Origin: JACNJF01 sp050288105
Lineage (GTDB): Bacteria > Pseudomonadota > Gammaproteobacteria > GCA-001735895
Reading direction: 5' to 3'
Assembly (NCBI GenBank): GCA_050288105.1
Contig: JBNKDE010000004.1
Span: 186,001-250,000, forward strand
Length of the DNA stretch: 64,000 nucleotides
In this document: one piece after another, positions 52,771 through 61,867 of the stretch
Numbering within the stretch: position 1 is the first letter of the stretch
Layout of the letters: every line of letters starts with the position of its first letter
Made by a program: the position numbers and the translations under genes
The notes under the pieces: generated by a model
Told to the model about the DNA's origin: nothing
Database searches by the model: none
What the model saw: only the letters and a program-made list of their open reading frames with translations

Positions 52771-53598
52771 GTGAAAATCAGTGTAGTGATACCCAGCTAT
52801 AACCGGGCCCACACCCTGCAACGAGCACTCCAGTCGGTACTGGCTCAGCACTCCCCCGCAGATGAAATTATTGTCGTTGATGATGGTTCCAGCGATCAAA
52901 CCGCCGAGCTACTGCAACAGTACCCTGGCGTCAGCTTGATACAGCAGAGCAATAAAGGTGTCAGTGCCGCACGCAACCGCGGCATTACCGCAGCACGCAG
53001 TGAATGGATCGCGCTGCTGGATTCGGATGATGAATGGTTACCCGATAAGCTGGCACGGATACGACAGGCACAGCAGCAGCACCCGGACATCCTGCTATTG
53101 CATAGCAATGAAATCTGGATACGTAATGGCGTAAGAGTCAATCCGATGAATAAGCACAATAAATACGGTGGCGACATTTTCCAGCATTGCCTGCCACTAT
53201 GCGTTATTTCGCCTTCCGCCGCTGTATTGCATCGTAAACTGTTCGAACACTGCGGTCTGTTTAAGGAAAACCTGCCAGCCTGCGAAGACTACGATCTATG
53301 GCTACGTATCTGTCACCGCTACCCGGTGCTCTATCTGGCAGACCCGTTAATCAATAAATATGGTGGACACGAGGACCAGCTATCGCGCCGGTACTGGGGT
53401 ATGGACCGCTTCCGCATCCAGGCACTGCACGATTTAATGCAACTGGACAGCCTGAGTGACAAACAGCGCCACCTCACACAATCCATGCTGATCAAAAAAT
53501 TGACCATCCTGCTGAAGGGAGCGCTCAAGCATGACAATCAGCAAATACTAGAACAGTACCAGCCGTTACTGGATCAGTACGAGGCTGGCATATGCTAA
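52771..53598 (+). CDS. family 2 glycosyltransferase
   Basis: 275-residue GT-A fold enzyme. VVIPSYNRAHTLQRALQSVLAQ starts the domain, EIIVVDDGSSDQTAELL is the nucleotide-binding Asp region, ARNRGITAARSEWIALLDSDDEW contains the metal-binding DxD-like motif, and ENLPACEDYDLWLRI supplies the ED catalytic-base segment. Start GTG 52771. Donor and acceptor are unknown; it is isolated from other sugar genes. Its last codons overlap the nucleosidase start by seven bases, suggesting one operon through to splB. Confidence 0.92.
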   Translation: MKISVVIPSYNRAHTLQRALQSVLAQHSPADEIIVVDDGSSDQTAELLQQYPGVSLIQQSNKGVSAARNRGITAARSEWIALLDSDDEWLPDKLARIRQAQQQHPDILLLHSNEIWIRNGVRVNPMNKHNKYGGDIFQHCLPLCVISPSAAVLHRKLFEHCGLFKENLPACEDYDLWLRICHRYPVLYLADPLINKYGGHEDQLSRRYWGMDRFRIQALHDLMQLDSLSDKQRHLTQSMLIKKLTILLKGALKHDNQQILEQYQPLLDQYEAGIC

Positions 53599-54398
53599 TC
53601 TGGATGTGTGCACTACACTGTGAAGCGAAACCGGTCATCGACTTTTATCGCCTGAAAAAAAATGTCGAATGTCACGCGTTTGATCTTTACCAGGGAGATG
53701 ACATTGCCTGTATCGTCAGTGGCATTGGAGATTTTAATATGGCGGAAGCCTGTGCCTGGGCTGCCAGCCGATTTGAGCAGCAACAGCCTTGCTGGATTAA
53801 CCTGGGTATCGCGGGTCATCAGTCACTGCCTGTAGGTAGTCTGCTGCTGGCCACACAGGTTTTGCAGCAGAATAATACGCAGGCGTTTTACCCGGTACCG
53901 CTGATTAAACACCAGATCCACACGGTCACCCTGATTTCTCAATCCAGTGAACGGCTGGATTATCATGCAACGGCCGCCTACGACATGGAAGCTTATGCCT
54001 TCCTGCACAGTTGCAGTCGCTTTACCCCACTAGAGCTATGTAGCTGTATCAAAGTGATCAGCGACAATGCTAAAAATGCGCCACAACGCGACAGGGCAAT
54101 CATCAGCCAGTTAATCGCCCAACATATTAAAAGCATCGCTGAATATGCAAATCAGCTACAGCAACTGGCTACAGAGTATAACCAACAATCACTGCCAACT
54201 GACGACTTGCAACGCTTTACCCAGCTTGCGCATTTCACACGTTCACAGCAGATACAGCTAGGCAAGATTTTACTCGGCTTGCGCACAGTCGATCCCACAC
54301 TGGATGACGCTTACCAACGCGCACAACGACTACCTGACAGCAAGGCGATACTGGGTGATTTACAGCAGCGACTTAACGACTACAGCGAGACTCTGTAA
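53592..54398 (+). CDS. MTA/SAH/5'-deoxyadenosine nucleosidase-like protein
   Basis: 268-residue PNP/UDP-phosphorylase-fold protein. The three acidic residues of MTA/SAH nucleosidase have counterparts: Glu11 (ALHCEAKP), Glu133 (YDMEAYAF) and Asp158 (ISDNAKN), with similar spacing to E. coli Glu12, Glu174 and Asp197. INLGIAGHQSLPVGSLLLATQV is the family glycine-rich strand. A helical C-terminal extension (about 195-268) is not part of usual MTA nucleosidases. It overlaps the glycosyltransferase by seven bases and touches splB (TAATG), so it is coupled to a radical SAM enzyme. Cleavage of 5'-deoxyadenosine is an inference from this context. Confidence 0.75.
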   Translation: MLIWMCALHCEAKPVIDFYRLKKNVECHAFDLYQGDDIACIVSGIGDFNMAEACAWAASRFEQQQPCWINLGIAGHQSLPVGSLLLATQVLQQNNTQAFYPVPLIKHQIHTVTLISQSSERLDYHATAAYDMEAYAFLHSCSRFTPLELCSCIKVISDNAKNAPQRDRAIISQLIAQHIKSIAEYANQLQQLATEYNQQSLPTDDLQRFTQLAHFTRSQQIQLGKILLGLRTVDPTLDDAYQRAQRLPDSKAILGDLQQRLNDYSETL

Positions 54399-55390
54399 TG
54401 GCCGATACGATTTATTACGAAGCCGCCATCGCCAATCACCCGCGTGTCCAGGCCATCCTGCAGCGCCTGCCCAGGGCTCGCCATATCGAGATACAACGCT
54501 ACAGTGAAGTATTTAATCCCAGGGCGCAGAACTTTAGGCTGCAGAAACAGAATCCAGCTTTGATCCTGGCGCGCAAACATGCCGGCTATGTATTGCCCGC
54601 CCCTATCGGCTACAACGTGGGCGGGCAGCATAATTACTACTTTTCGCATATGCTGAACTGCATCTACGATTGTCGTTACTGTTTCTTGCAGGGTATGTAT
54701 CGCTCTGCGCACCAGGTGCTGTTTATCAATTACGAAGACTTTGTCGATGAGATACGACAGATTAGCGAGCAACACGCTCCAGAACCTGCATGGTTTTTCT
54801 CTGGCTACGATTGCGACAGCCTGGCCTACGAACCCGTCACTCACTTTATCGATCATCACCTGCCTGAATTTAATCGCATACAAAATGCCTGGCTAGAAAT
54901 CCGTACCAAGAGCACACAGATCCGACAGTTACTCAAACACCCGGCAAGTGAACGGGTAGTCATCGCCTTCAGTTTTACGGATCAACTGACTCATCAGCAA
55001 ACCGAGCATCATGTACCCTCCATCCAGAAACGTATCGACGCCATGCTCAAGCTGGCTGATGCAGGCTGGAAACTGGGACTACGCCTGGACCCGGTAATTT
55101 ATCATCGCGACTACCAGCAGGGTTTCGAAAATCTGTTGAGCACACTGTTCCGGCAATTGCCTGCCGAACAGATGCACTCGGTCAGCCTGGGCAGTTTTCG
55201 GATGCCAAAACAGAATTTTAAAATCATTCACGACCTCTACCCTGAGGAAAAAATACTCAACCAGGCTTTTGAACTGCAGGGCAATATGCTGAGCTATCCG
55301 CAACAAAGAGAACAGGACATGATGGCATTTTGTGAATCAGCGCTATTGCAGTATATTCCTCGCTCAGCCTATTTCCCCTGCCGCTGGTAA
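54398..55390 (+). CDS. splB: spore photoproduct lyase-like radical SAM protein
   Basis: 330 residues. The radical SAM cluster motif is C88-IYD-C92-RY-C95 (NCIYDCRYCFLQGMY). Cys139 (SGYDCDSL) lies 44 residues after the third cluster cysteine, the same distance as Cys141 from Cys97 of Bacillus SPL, the hydrogen-donor cysteine. IQKRIDAMLKLADAGWKLGLRLDPVIYH is family-typical. The organism need not sporulate; SPL-like genes occur in non-sporulating proteobacteria, where repair of thymine photolesions has been suggested. Start shares one base with the nucleosidase stop. Confidence 0.85.
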   Translation: MADTIYYEAAIANHPRVQAILQRLPRARHIEIQRYSEVFNPRAQNFRLQKQNPALILARKHAGYVLPAPIGYNVGGQHNYYFSHMLNCIYDCRYCFLQGMYRSAHQVLFINYEDFVDEIRQISEQHAPEPAWFFSGYDCDSLAYEPVTHFIDHHLPEFNRIQNAWLEIRTKSTQIRQLLKHPASERVVIAFSFTDQLTHQQTEHHVPSIQKRIDAMLKLADAGWKLGLRLDPVIYHRDYQQGFENLLSTLFRQLPAEQMHSVSLGSFRMPKQNFKIIHDLYPEEKILNQAFELQGNMLSYPQQREQDMMAFCESALLQYIPRSAYFPCRW

Positions 55391-55393
55391 ACT

Positions 55394-56113
55394 ATGACAC
55401 TACTTGCTGAAAAAACGGCTCTCGTTACCGGTTCCAGTTCGGGCATAGGGCTTGCCATTGTTGAGTGCCTGCTTAAGGCCGGCTGCCGTGTTATCGGTAT
55501 TGCCAGGAACCATAGCAAGGTCTCTATACAAAACCCACTATTCAGCGCTCATGACCAGGACCTGTCAGAACTCAGGCAAACCGAGGTGCTGATAAAGGAC
55601 ATTTGCCGCAAACAGCCTATCGATATCTTTATTCATTGCGCTGGCGAAGGGTTGTTTGGCTCCATTGAGCAATTCTCTGTCGCACAGATAGACCAGAACA
55701 TTCGCACCAACCTGACCAGTGCCTTGCTGCTGACACACTTCCTGGTACCCCAGATGCGCAAGCTGCCTGCTTCAAATATCCTGTTTATCGGTTCCGAATC
55801 AGCCATTCAAGCGGGCAAGAAAGGCGCCCTGTATAGCAGTGCCAAATTTGGATTGCGCGGCCTGGCATTATCATTGCGCGAGGATTGCGCGCGCGATGGT
55901 ATCTGCGTGACCCTGATCAATCCCGGCATGGTGGACAGTCCCTTTTTTGAGCGTCAGAGTTTCAGGCCAGGTCATGATCCGAGTAATGCGATTACTACGC
56001 GCGATGTCGCCGATTGCGTACTGCATGTACTCACCAGCCCGGCAACAATCGTTTATGACGAAATCAACATGACGCCGCGCAACCGCAGTATAGACTTCAA
56101 GACCAGCCGCTAA
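55394..56113 (+). CDS. short-chain dehydrogenase/reductase
   Basis: 239-residue classical SDR. Nucleotide motif ALVTGSSSGIGLAIVE, catalytic YSSAK (Tyr-x-x-x-Lys), Ser in FIGSESAIQ, and INPGMVDSPFF after it. NAD(P)-dependent oxidoreduction of an unknown alcohol or ketone. It begins three bases after splB and completes the run from grxC; a shared operon is likely, but a link to DNA repair is not shown. Confidence 0.9.
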   Translation: MTLLAEKTALVTGSSSGIGLAIVECLLKAGCRVIGIARNHSKVSIQNPLFSAHDQDLSELRQTEVLIKDICRKQPIDIFIHCAGEGLFGSIEQFSVAQIDQNIRTNLTSALLLTHFLVPQMRKLPASNILFIGSESAIQAGKKGALYSSAKFGLRGLALSLREDCARDGICVTLINPGMVDSPFFERQSFRPGHDPSNAITTRDVADCVLHVLTSPATIVYDEINMTPRNRSIDFKTSR

Positions 56114-56318
56114 AAATCAACAACCCTGACAAACAGAGTAAAAGTGCAATTAAGACTTCAGCTGCTGAGCGGTTTTACATTTCCTACCCCTGTTAGGGCG
56201 GCGTTTTGCCCGCAAATTACATTATCATTACAAATCCATTGATTGTGTTTGATATATTCGTAGAATCGGTATATAGAATTAATAAATATATAAATCCAAT
56301 CGATACCACGAGGTTTAT
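56114..56318. other. intergenic region upstream of cysB
   Basis: 205 bp with no gene. AT-rich toward cysB. TTGATA (56249-56254) and TAGAAT (56274-56279) with a 19-bp spacer, or TATATA with a 15-bp spacer, may form the cysB promoter; neither is ideal. An ACGAGG ribosome binding site precedes the GTG. Confidence 0.4.
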
Positions 56319-57323
56319 GTGAAGCTACAACAATTACGTTTTCTGGACGCGGTTGTCAGAAACAACCTGAATGTGTCATCAGCCGCTGAAGAGTTGTACA
56401 CCTCGCAACCTGGAGTCAGCCACCAGATCAAGCTCCTGGAAGAAGAGCTGGATATAAAAATTTTCGAACGCTCCGGCAAAAAACTGACTGGCATCTCACC
56501 CGCTGGCTATGCCGTACTCGAACACGTCAATGAATTACTGAATAATGTTAAAAGTATTAAACAGGCAGCCAGAGAGTACTCCCACGCCAACCGTGGTAGC
56601 CTGAGTATTGCCACCACCCACACTCAGGCACAATTTATTTTGCCACCAATATTGCAGAAGTTTACCCAGAAGTATCCACGCATCGATTTGCAGGTTCATC
56701 AGGGCAACCCCAAGGCGATGTGTAAGCTTGCTGCAAATAACTCGGTGGACTTTGTAATTGCCTCTGAAACCATCGACGAGTTCGATGAGTTGATCACCAT
56801 TCCCGCTTATCTGTGGAATCGCTATATCGTCGTACCCAAGGGGCATAGCCTGACTAAAAAGTCGGAAGTCTCACTGGTCGACCTGGCCTCTTTTCCAATC
56901 CTGACCTATATGCTGGGCCTGACCGGCCGCTCCAAACTGGATCGCACCTTTCACGCGGCCAACCTGGAGCCGAATGTGGTATTTACAGCTACCGATTCCG
57001 ATGTCATCAAAACCTACGTGAAACTCGGTCTGGGCGTCGGCATCATCGCTGAAATGGCAAAAGGGTCGCAGCAGGATGAATACCTGACCTGTATCAGCGC
57101 CAACCATCTGTTTCCTGACAGCGTGATCAAGATCGGCTTCCGGCATTCGCGTCATATCTCGGCTTTCCAGTACGAATTCCTGCATATGATGACGCCCTAT
57201 CTGGAACTGGACACCATCAAGGAGCTGGCCAATACCAAGGCCCTCAATGATCGCAACAAGATCCTGGAAAAATACGAAACGCCGAAATATTCTGATTTGA
57301 AAAAAAAGGAAGAGACCTTATAG
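56319..57323 (+). CDS. cysB: LysR-type sulfur regulator CysB
   Basis: 334-residue LysR regulator. MKLQQLRFLDAVVRNNLNVSSAAEELYTSQPGVSHQIKLLEEELDIKIFERSGKKL is the CysB HTH. The effector domain contains IATTHTQAQFILPPIL (the TTHTQARY-like acetylserine site), FVIASE, VVPKGHSLT and YVKLGLGVGIIAEMA. It activates sulfate assimilation when N-acetylserine accumulates. Start GTG 56319. Downstream, an opposing hemerythrin-GGDEF gene begins after 40 bases. No cys biosynthetic gene is in the window. Confidence 0.94.
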   Translation: MKLQQLRFLDAVVRNNLNVSSAAEELYTSQPGVSHQIKLLEEELDIKIFERSGKKLTGISPAGYAVLEHVNELLNNVKSIKQAAREYSHANRGSLSIATTHTQAQFILPPILQKFTQKYPRIDLQVHQGNPKAMCKLAANNSVDFVIASETIDEFDELITIPAYLWNRYIVVPKGHSLTKKSEVSLVDLASFPILTYMLGLTGRSKLDRTFHAANLEPNVVFTATDSDVIKTYVKLGLGVGIIAEMAKGSQQDEYLTCISANHLFPDSVIKIGFRHSRHISAFQYEFLHMMTPYLELDTIKELANTKALNDRNKILEKYETPKYSDLKKKEETL

Positions 57324-57362
57324 GCGCCCGCTGAGTTAACTGCATTCAGCAGGATGCGTTGA

Positions 57363-58466
57363 CTAGATTGCCCTGACGCAGTTCTTACCCTCGTGCTTGG
57401 CTGCGTACACGCTCTCATCAGCCCGCTTCAGCAGACTTTCATAACTCTCCATCTCTGGGCTGCGCGCTGCTACGCCAATGCTGATGCTGCCATTCCAGCA
57501 TCCATCGCCTACGTCGACCTTTAGCTCGGATACCGTACGCCTGGCCTGTTCAGCAATGTGCAGACCACCTTCTCTATCCGTATCGGGACAGATCACCAGG
57601 AATTCATCCCCGCCCAGCCGGCACACAAGGTCATCGGTTCTAAAACTGTCGCGCAGGGTACGCGCAAGCTCGATCAGCACTACATCACCCGCATCATGAC
57701 CGTAGCTATCGTTGACTTCCTTGAAATGATCGGCATCGATCATCATACACACCAGAGGTTGATCAAAATCTACAGACTCCTTCCATAGTACTTTCAGCGC
57801 GCGCATGGCGTGTCTGCGATTGGGCAGTTGGGTGAGCACATCGGTCAGCGATAACTCTTCCAGATATCGGTTAATATCTGACAGCTCACGCGTTCTTTGA
57901 GCAACCTTTTCCTCTAACGACTGGTTAAGCTGAATCAATTCCTTATTGTGCAGGGATACCTGTTTAAACAGACCATTGAGTGCTGCAAGCAAGGGCTCGG
58001 TAGACTTATCACGCTCTTTTTCGCCCCGCTCGTAAGCATCTAAAGGGGACTGACCCGAGTTAATGCTTTTCAGCTGCTTGGCCATATTCTGGTCCACACC
58101 CAGAATATGGTAAGCCAGCCAGTGAATCAGAAATTCAAGCAGCTGGCTCGCGGAATCCCTGTTTTCAGCAGTAAAGGACTGGTATAGCGTTTTAACTTCG
58201 AGCAGAAAGTCGGTATGTGATTCGACATGGAATTCAAAATGGCGCGCATCAATTTGCGCACTGCGCATCAATGCCTCTTCCTCAGTGAAATGATATTCGG
58301 CGTAATCAAGCAGTTCTTTCAGCACAGCAAGGATATCGTCTGCCTGCAATTGATTGCGTGCCAGAAGACCTCCAAACTGATTGATCAGATCAACTAGCTT
58401 ATGATGCTGCTCATCAACCAGAGAGACATCAGTCTCAAAAATTTCACTCCATACAAAAGAGTTCAT
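57363..58466 (-). CDS. bacteriohemerythrin-GGDEF diguanylate cyclase
   Basis: 367-residue c-di-GMP synthase with an oxygen-binding module. The hemerythrin domain (1-130) keeps the di-iron ligands: His21 (DEQHHKL), His59 and Glu63 (HFTEE), His76 and His80, His120 and Asp125 (HILGVD). A coiled coil (about 165-205) leads to GGDEF with the motif RLGGDEFLVI at 285-289 and an intact RxxD inhibitory site (RTDD) just before it, so product feedback is likely. Similar fusions in Vibrio respond to oxygen. No membrane segment, so cytoplasmic. Confidence 0.94.
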   Translation of the reverse strand: MNSFVWSEIFETDVSLVDEQHHKLVDLINQFGGLLARNQLQADDILAVLKELLDYAEYHFTEEEALMRSAQIDARHFEFHVESHTDFLLEVKTLYQSFTAENRDSASQLLEFLIHWLAYHILGVDQNMAKQLKSINSGQSPLDAYERGEKERDKSTEPLLAALNGLFKQVSLHNKELIQLNQSLEEKVAQRTRELSDINRYLEELSLTDVLTQLPNRRHAMRALKVLWKESVDFDQPLVCMMIDADHFKEVNDSYGHDAGDVVLIELARTLRDSFRTDDLVCRLGGDEFLVICPDTDREGGLHIAEQARRTVSELKVDVGDGCWNGSISIGVAARSPEMESYESLLKRADESVYAAKHEGKNCVRAI

Positions 58467-58595
58467 AACACGGCAAAAAACCCCAAAACTAATGAAATAA
58501 CACTCAGGCTAGCATAATTTCAAAATTCCGCCTTTATAAAAAGGGTATTCTGATAAGGCTGTCACTCTCCACCCCGCATTACAGCCATATTTTCT

Positions 58596-61316
58596 TCATT
58601 CAAGCTCATTAGGCAACTCCAACAGCTCTATCGGCGCAGGCTTGCCTATCGTATATCCCTGAAGGTAATCGACCTTGGCTTCACGCAGCGTGTGAAACAT
58701 ATTCTTGGACTCGACAAACTCTGCGATAACCTTCATGCCCAGACAATGCCCCACTTCCGTAATTGATCGCACAAAATCATAGGACTGGGCATCAAACAAA
58801 ATATCCTTGATGAACACGCCATCGATTTTCAGGTAATCCACTGGAAACTGTTTCAGATAGGTAAATGATGACAGACCGCTGCCAAAATCATCAAGTGAAA
58901 ATTTCGCCCCCAGCTGCTTGATGATACGGATAAACTCGATCGATTTTTCCACATCTTTGACTGCCGCGGTTTCAGTAATCTCAAAACACAGGCTGGTCAC
59001 GTCAACCTTTTCAGTTTCCAACAGGTGAACCAGAAACCGATGAAAACTTGAAGAGCCAATACTACGCCCGGATAGATTAATCGAGAGCTGTATCTTACCT
59101 TCCAATTGCGGATTGGCTGCCAGCCATCGAATCACTTCCGACACTACCCAGCGATCTATCTTTTCAATCAGGTTGAAGCGCTCAGCCGGGATCAGAAACT
59201 CACCCGGACGGATAACGGTATCGTCCTCATTCTGGTAGCGAATCAGAACCTCATAGTGTTTGCGCGCCTCCTTTTGTTTCAACGGCACAATAGGTTGCGC
59301 ATAAAGCTTAAAGCGGTTCTCAGAAAAACCTTTATTGATACCTGAAGCCCAGCCCATGGTGGAATGGTGTTTCTGTACGTTTTCATCATCGTCATCAATC
59401 AGATAATACTGGTTGCCGCCATTCTCCTTGGCAATACTGCGTGCTGTCGTAAGCTTGGCCAGCTTCTCTGAATAATCATCTAACGATCGACCAAAGGGAA
59501 TCAGTGCGGCACTGGCGGTTATGGTGTATTCACGATCATCCCAGTTGAATCCTTCCTGGTTGATATAGGTGAGAATCTCATTCACGGTGTTCGCGGCAGT
59601 ACTGGTTTCTGCAAAAGGCAGCAATATGCCAAATTCATCACCACCCAGGCGAGCCAGCAAATCTGACTTCCTGACATTCGCCTTAATTATGCGGGCAACC
59701 TGCCGGAGCAGATAATCTCCTGCTGTATTGCCGCAGGTATCATTCACCAGCTTGAACTGGTCAAGATTCAGGTATACCAGAATATGCTGATTACGCGTGT
59801 AATCACTGTCGGTTACCATTGAATCGAATTTTCTTTCAAAGGCACTACGATTGAGGAATCCAGTCAGCTTGTCATGCCTTCCTTCATAACTTAACTTACG
59901 GCGCAGTTTGCGATCCTCGGTAACGTCCTTAAACACCAGCACATAGCCCACATCTTCAGAGCCTTTCTCCAGCATTGGCGAAGCCATCATTTCCAGCTCA
60001 ATGGTTTTCCCATCATGCTGAATAAACAGGTTTTCCAGTTGCTGCGGCGTTTTTAGCAGGCGCTTTAAATTAACAATATGGGTTGCGGATCGATTGCTGT
60101 ATATCACCACCAGCTCTTCCAACGGGTAAGAAATCAGGTTTTCCTCCATGTCCCCCAGCATTCTTTCTGCCGCTGGATTGAGCAACTGAATCCTCAGCTT
60201 TGAGTCCACCACGATCACCGCATTGGTTATCGAGTCCAGCGTGGTAGAGATAAAATCTCGTTCGTTGATTAATTCCTTTTCAGCATTCTTCTGGTTTTGA
60301 GAGGCTTCCTCCATCCCCCTGACCAGCTCGTTATACACCTCCACCAGCTCGCTGAATTCAACAGGTAATTTCTTTATCTTGATCGGCCTGTAGTTACCAG
60401 TCAGCAGGGCGCCAACCGAATTGCGGATCAGATCTACCGGTCTAAAAGCCAGCCCCAGCAACAGCACCACCAGGATAAATACAGCCAGCGCAACAGCAAC
60501 GGTAATAATCAGCAGTCGGAAATGGGTGTCATCAACCATTTGATTAAATTCACTCAAATCAAATAGCGCCGAGATGATGGCTCCCGGAGCATGATCATCC
60601 CCATATAAGGTGTAGGACACCGCCCGCACATTTGCGTTTTGCGTGATCGTTTTAGACCAGTCGCTAGATTTGAACAATTCCTGCTGCAGCGATGAGGTTA
60701 GCTGAACAGGCGCTCCCATCTCCTGCTCCAGCTGCATCAGCTGATCCCTGGCGTATGCAATGATGTGCATATACCCTTTATGGTTAAGCGCTCCAATAGA
60801 CAACAGGGCTTCTACGTACATTTCGCCATCGTGGCTACACATTGCATATCTGGGCTTCAGTCTCTGGCTAACGCTGAGCGAATCAATCTGGTCAATCAGT
60901 ACCGGGCAACCGGTATATTTAACTTCACTATCGTCATTCGCGCTGGCCAGAATTAACCCCTGCGGGTCACGAACTAACAGTGATTTGAAATGAATAAGTC
61001 CACTGTTGTTATACACCTGAGAAAAGCTTTTCTGTAGTACCGCAGTAAGTGCGGGGATGTCTTCCTGTGCTAACGCTTCGCGAAAATTACGGCCATTCTG
61101 TAACTGATAGGAAAATTGTTTCTGGCGTTGGTTTAATGCCTTAATCAGCTGATGGGTTTTGATGCTCAATATCTGGCTACGCGATTGTTCCTGATTGCGA
61201 AAAACAAAACGCTCATAAGTCGAAGATGAGTACCACGCTAGCACCAGCGCCAGCAGGGTCAGGATAATCATCCCAACCAGCGCTATGGTACGAATCCCAA
61301 ATAGACGGTTAAGCAT
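58596..61316 (-). CDS. membrane GGDEF-EAL c-di-GMP enzyme with PAS
   Basis: 906-residue inner-membrane protein. A first helix (about 11-30), periplasmic sensor (31-270), second helix (about 272-296), HAMP-like segment, coiled coil, PAS (about 355-475), GGDEF at 558-562 with an RxxD site (RKSD) five residues before it, then EAL with Glu689 (YEVLIR), INLSG, EITETAAV, DDFG, LKIDG and QGYTIGKP all present. Both domains look catalytic. It lies three bases downstream of a secreted rhodanese in the same direction, so the two are co-transcribed. Overall layout is close to the protein at 3892-6822, but it keeps its inhibitory site. Confidence 0.94.
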   Translation of the reverse strand: MLNRLFGIRTIALVGMIILTLLALVLAWYSSSTYERFVFRNQEQSRSQILSIKTHQLIKALNQRQKQFSYQLQNGRNFREALAQEDIPALTAVLQKSFSQVYNNSGLIHFKSLLVRDPQGLILASANDDSEVKYTGCPVLIDQIDSLSVSQRLKPRYAMCSHDGEMYVEALLSIGALNHKGYMHIIAYARDQLMQLEQEMGAPVQLTSSLQQELFKSSDWSKTITQNANVRAVSYTLYGDDHAPGAIISALFDLSEFNQMVDDTHFRLLIITVAVALAVFILVVLLLGLAFRPVDLIRNSVGALLTGNYRPIKIKKLPVEFSELVEVYNELVRGMEEASQNQKNAEKELINERDFISTTLDSITNAVIVVDSKLRIQLLNPAAERMLGDMEENLISYPLEELVVIYSNRSATHIVNLKRLLKTPQQLENLFIQHDGKTIELEMMASPMLEKGSEDVGYVLVFKDVTEDRKLRRKLSYEGRHDKLTGFLNRSAFERKFDSMVTDSDYTRNQHILVYLNLDQFKLVNDTCGNTAGDYLLRQVARIIKANVRKSDLLARLGGDEFGILLPFAETSTAANTVNEILTYINQEGFNWDDREYTITASAALIPFGRSLDDYSEKLAKLTTARSIAKENGGNQYYLIDDDDENVQKHHSTMGWASGINKGFSENRFKLYAQPIVPLKQKEARKHYEVLIRYQNEDDTVIRPGEFLIPAERFNLIEKIDRWVVSEVIRWLAANPQLEGKIQLSINLSGRSIGSSSFHRFLVHLLETEKVDVTSLCFEITETAAVKDVEKSIEFIRIIKQLGAKFSLDDFGSGLSSFTYLKQFPVDYLKIDGVFIKDILFDAQSYDFVRSITEVGHCLGMKVIAEFVESKNMFHTLREAKVDYLQGYTIGKPAPIELLELPNELE

Positions 61317-61319
61317 CGG

Positions 61320-61760
61320 CTATTCCATCAGGTATGGGTAATCCTTTAACCGCCACTCTTGAAATCCTCCCCGAAACCAGAAGAGGTGTTGATATTGACA
61401 TTGCCGGGCTATTTTGATGGCTTTTAAACTGCGCTCACAATTGACCCCATTGCAATAGAAAGCCAGCAAACGAGACTTGTTCGTCGTGATCTTTTCAAGT
61501 GAACGGCAGCTGGTGCGCTCATCGGGTAGACTCAGGGAATCCTCAATGTAGCCTAGTTCACGATCATCACGCACTCTGGAGTCGATCACGATAAGCTCCG
61601 GGTTTTCATGCGCCAGCTCAATAAGTGACTCAGCATCCAGTATGGTAACGCCAGGCAGCTCACTGTCGACCACCTGAGCCTTAGCCAGCAATGGAAAATA
61701 CAACAGGACCATGGTTAAAAAAAGGTGGATAAGTCCTGTACGCATCACCAGCATAGACAT
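61320..61760 (-). CDS. secreted rhodanese-like protein
   Basis: 146 residues with a signal peptide (hydrophobic 9-26, ending LLAKA) and one rhodanese domain. The active-site loop FYCNGVNCERSLKAI holds a Cys at the usual position of a CxxxxxR-type loop, plus a second Cys. IVIDSRVRDDRELGYIEDSLSLP is the family N-terminal part. It is exported, so it probably acts on sulfane sulfur or redox signals in the periplasm. The GGDEF-EAL gene follows by three bases, suggesting the rhodanese feeds its periplasmic sensor. Confidence 0.85.
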   Translation of the reverse strand: MSMLVMRTGLIHLFLTMVLLYFPLLAKAQVVDSELPGVTILDAESLIELAHENPELIVIDSRVRDDRELGYIEDSLSLPDERTSCRSLEKITTNKSRLLAFYCNGVNCERSLKAIKIARQCQYQHLFWFRGGFQEWRLKDYPYLME

Positions 61761-61867
61761 TTAAAAAGAAGTTAAACCCGGATTATAGACAGAGATAGAG
61801 AAATTATCTGGGACTACATCCCGAGAATGTTAACCAGACCCCTCAACACGGACTGGTTTACCGATAT

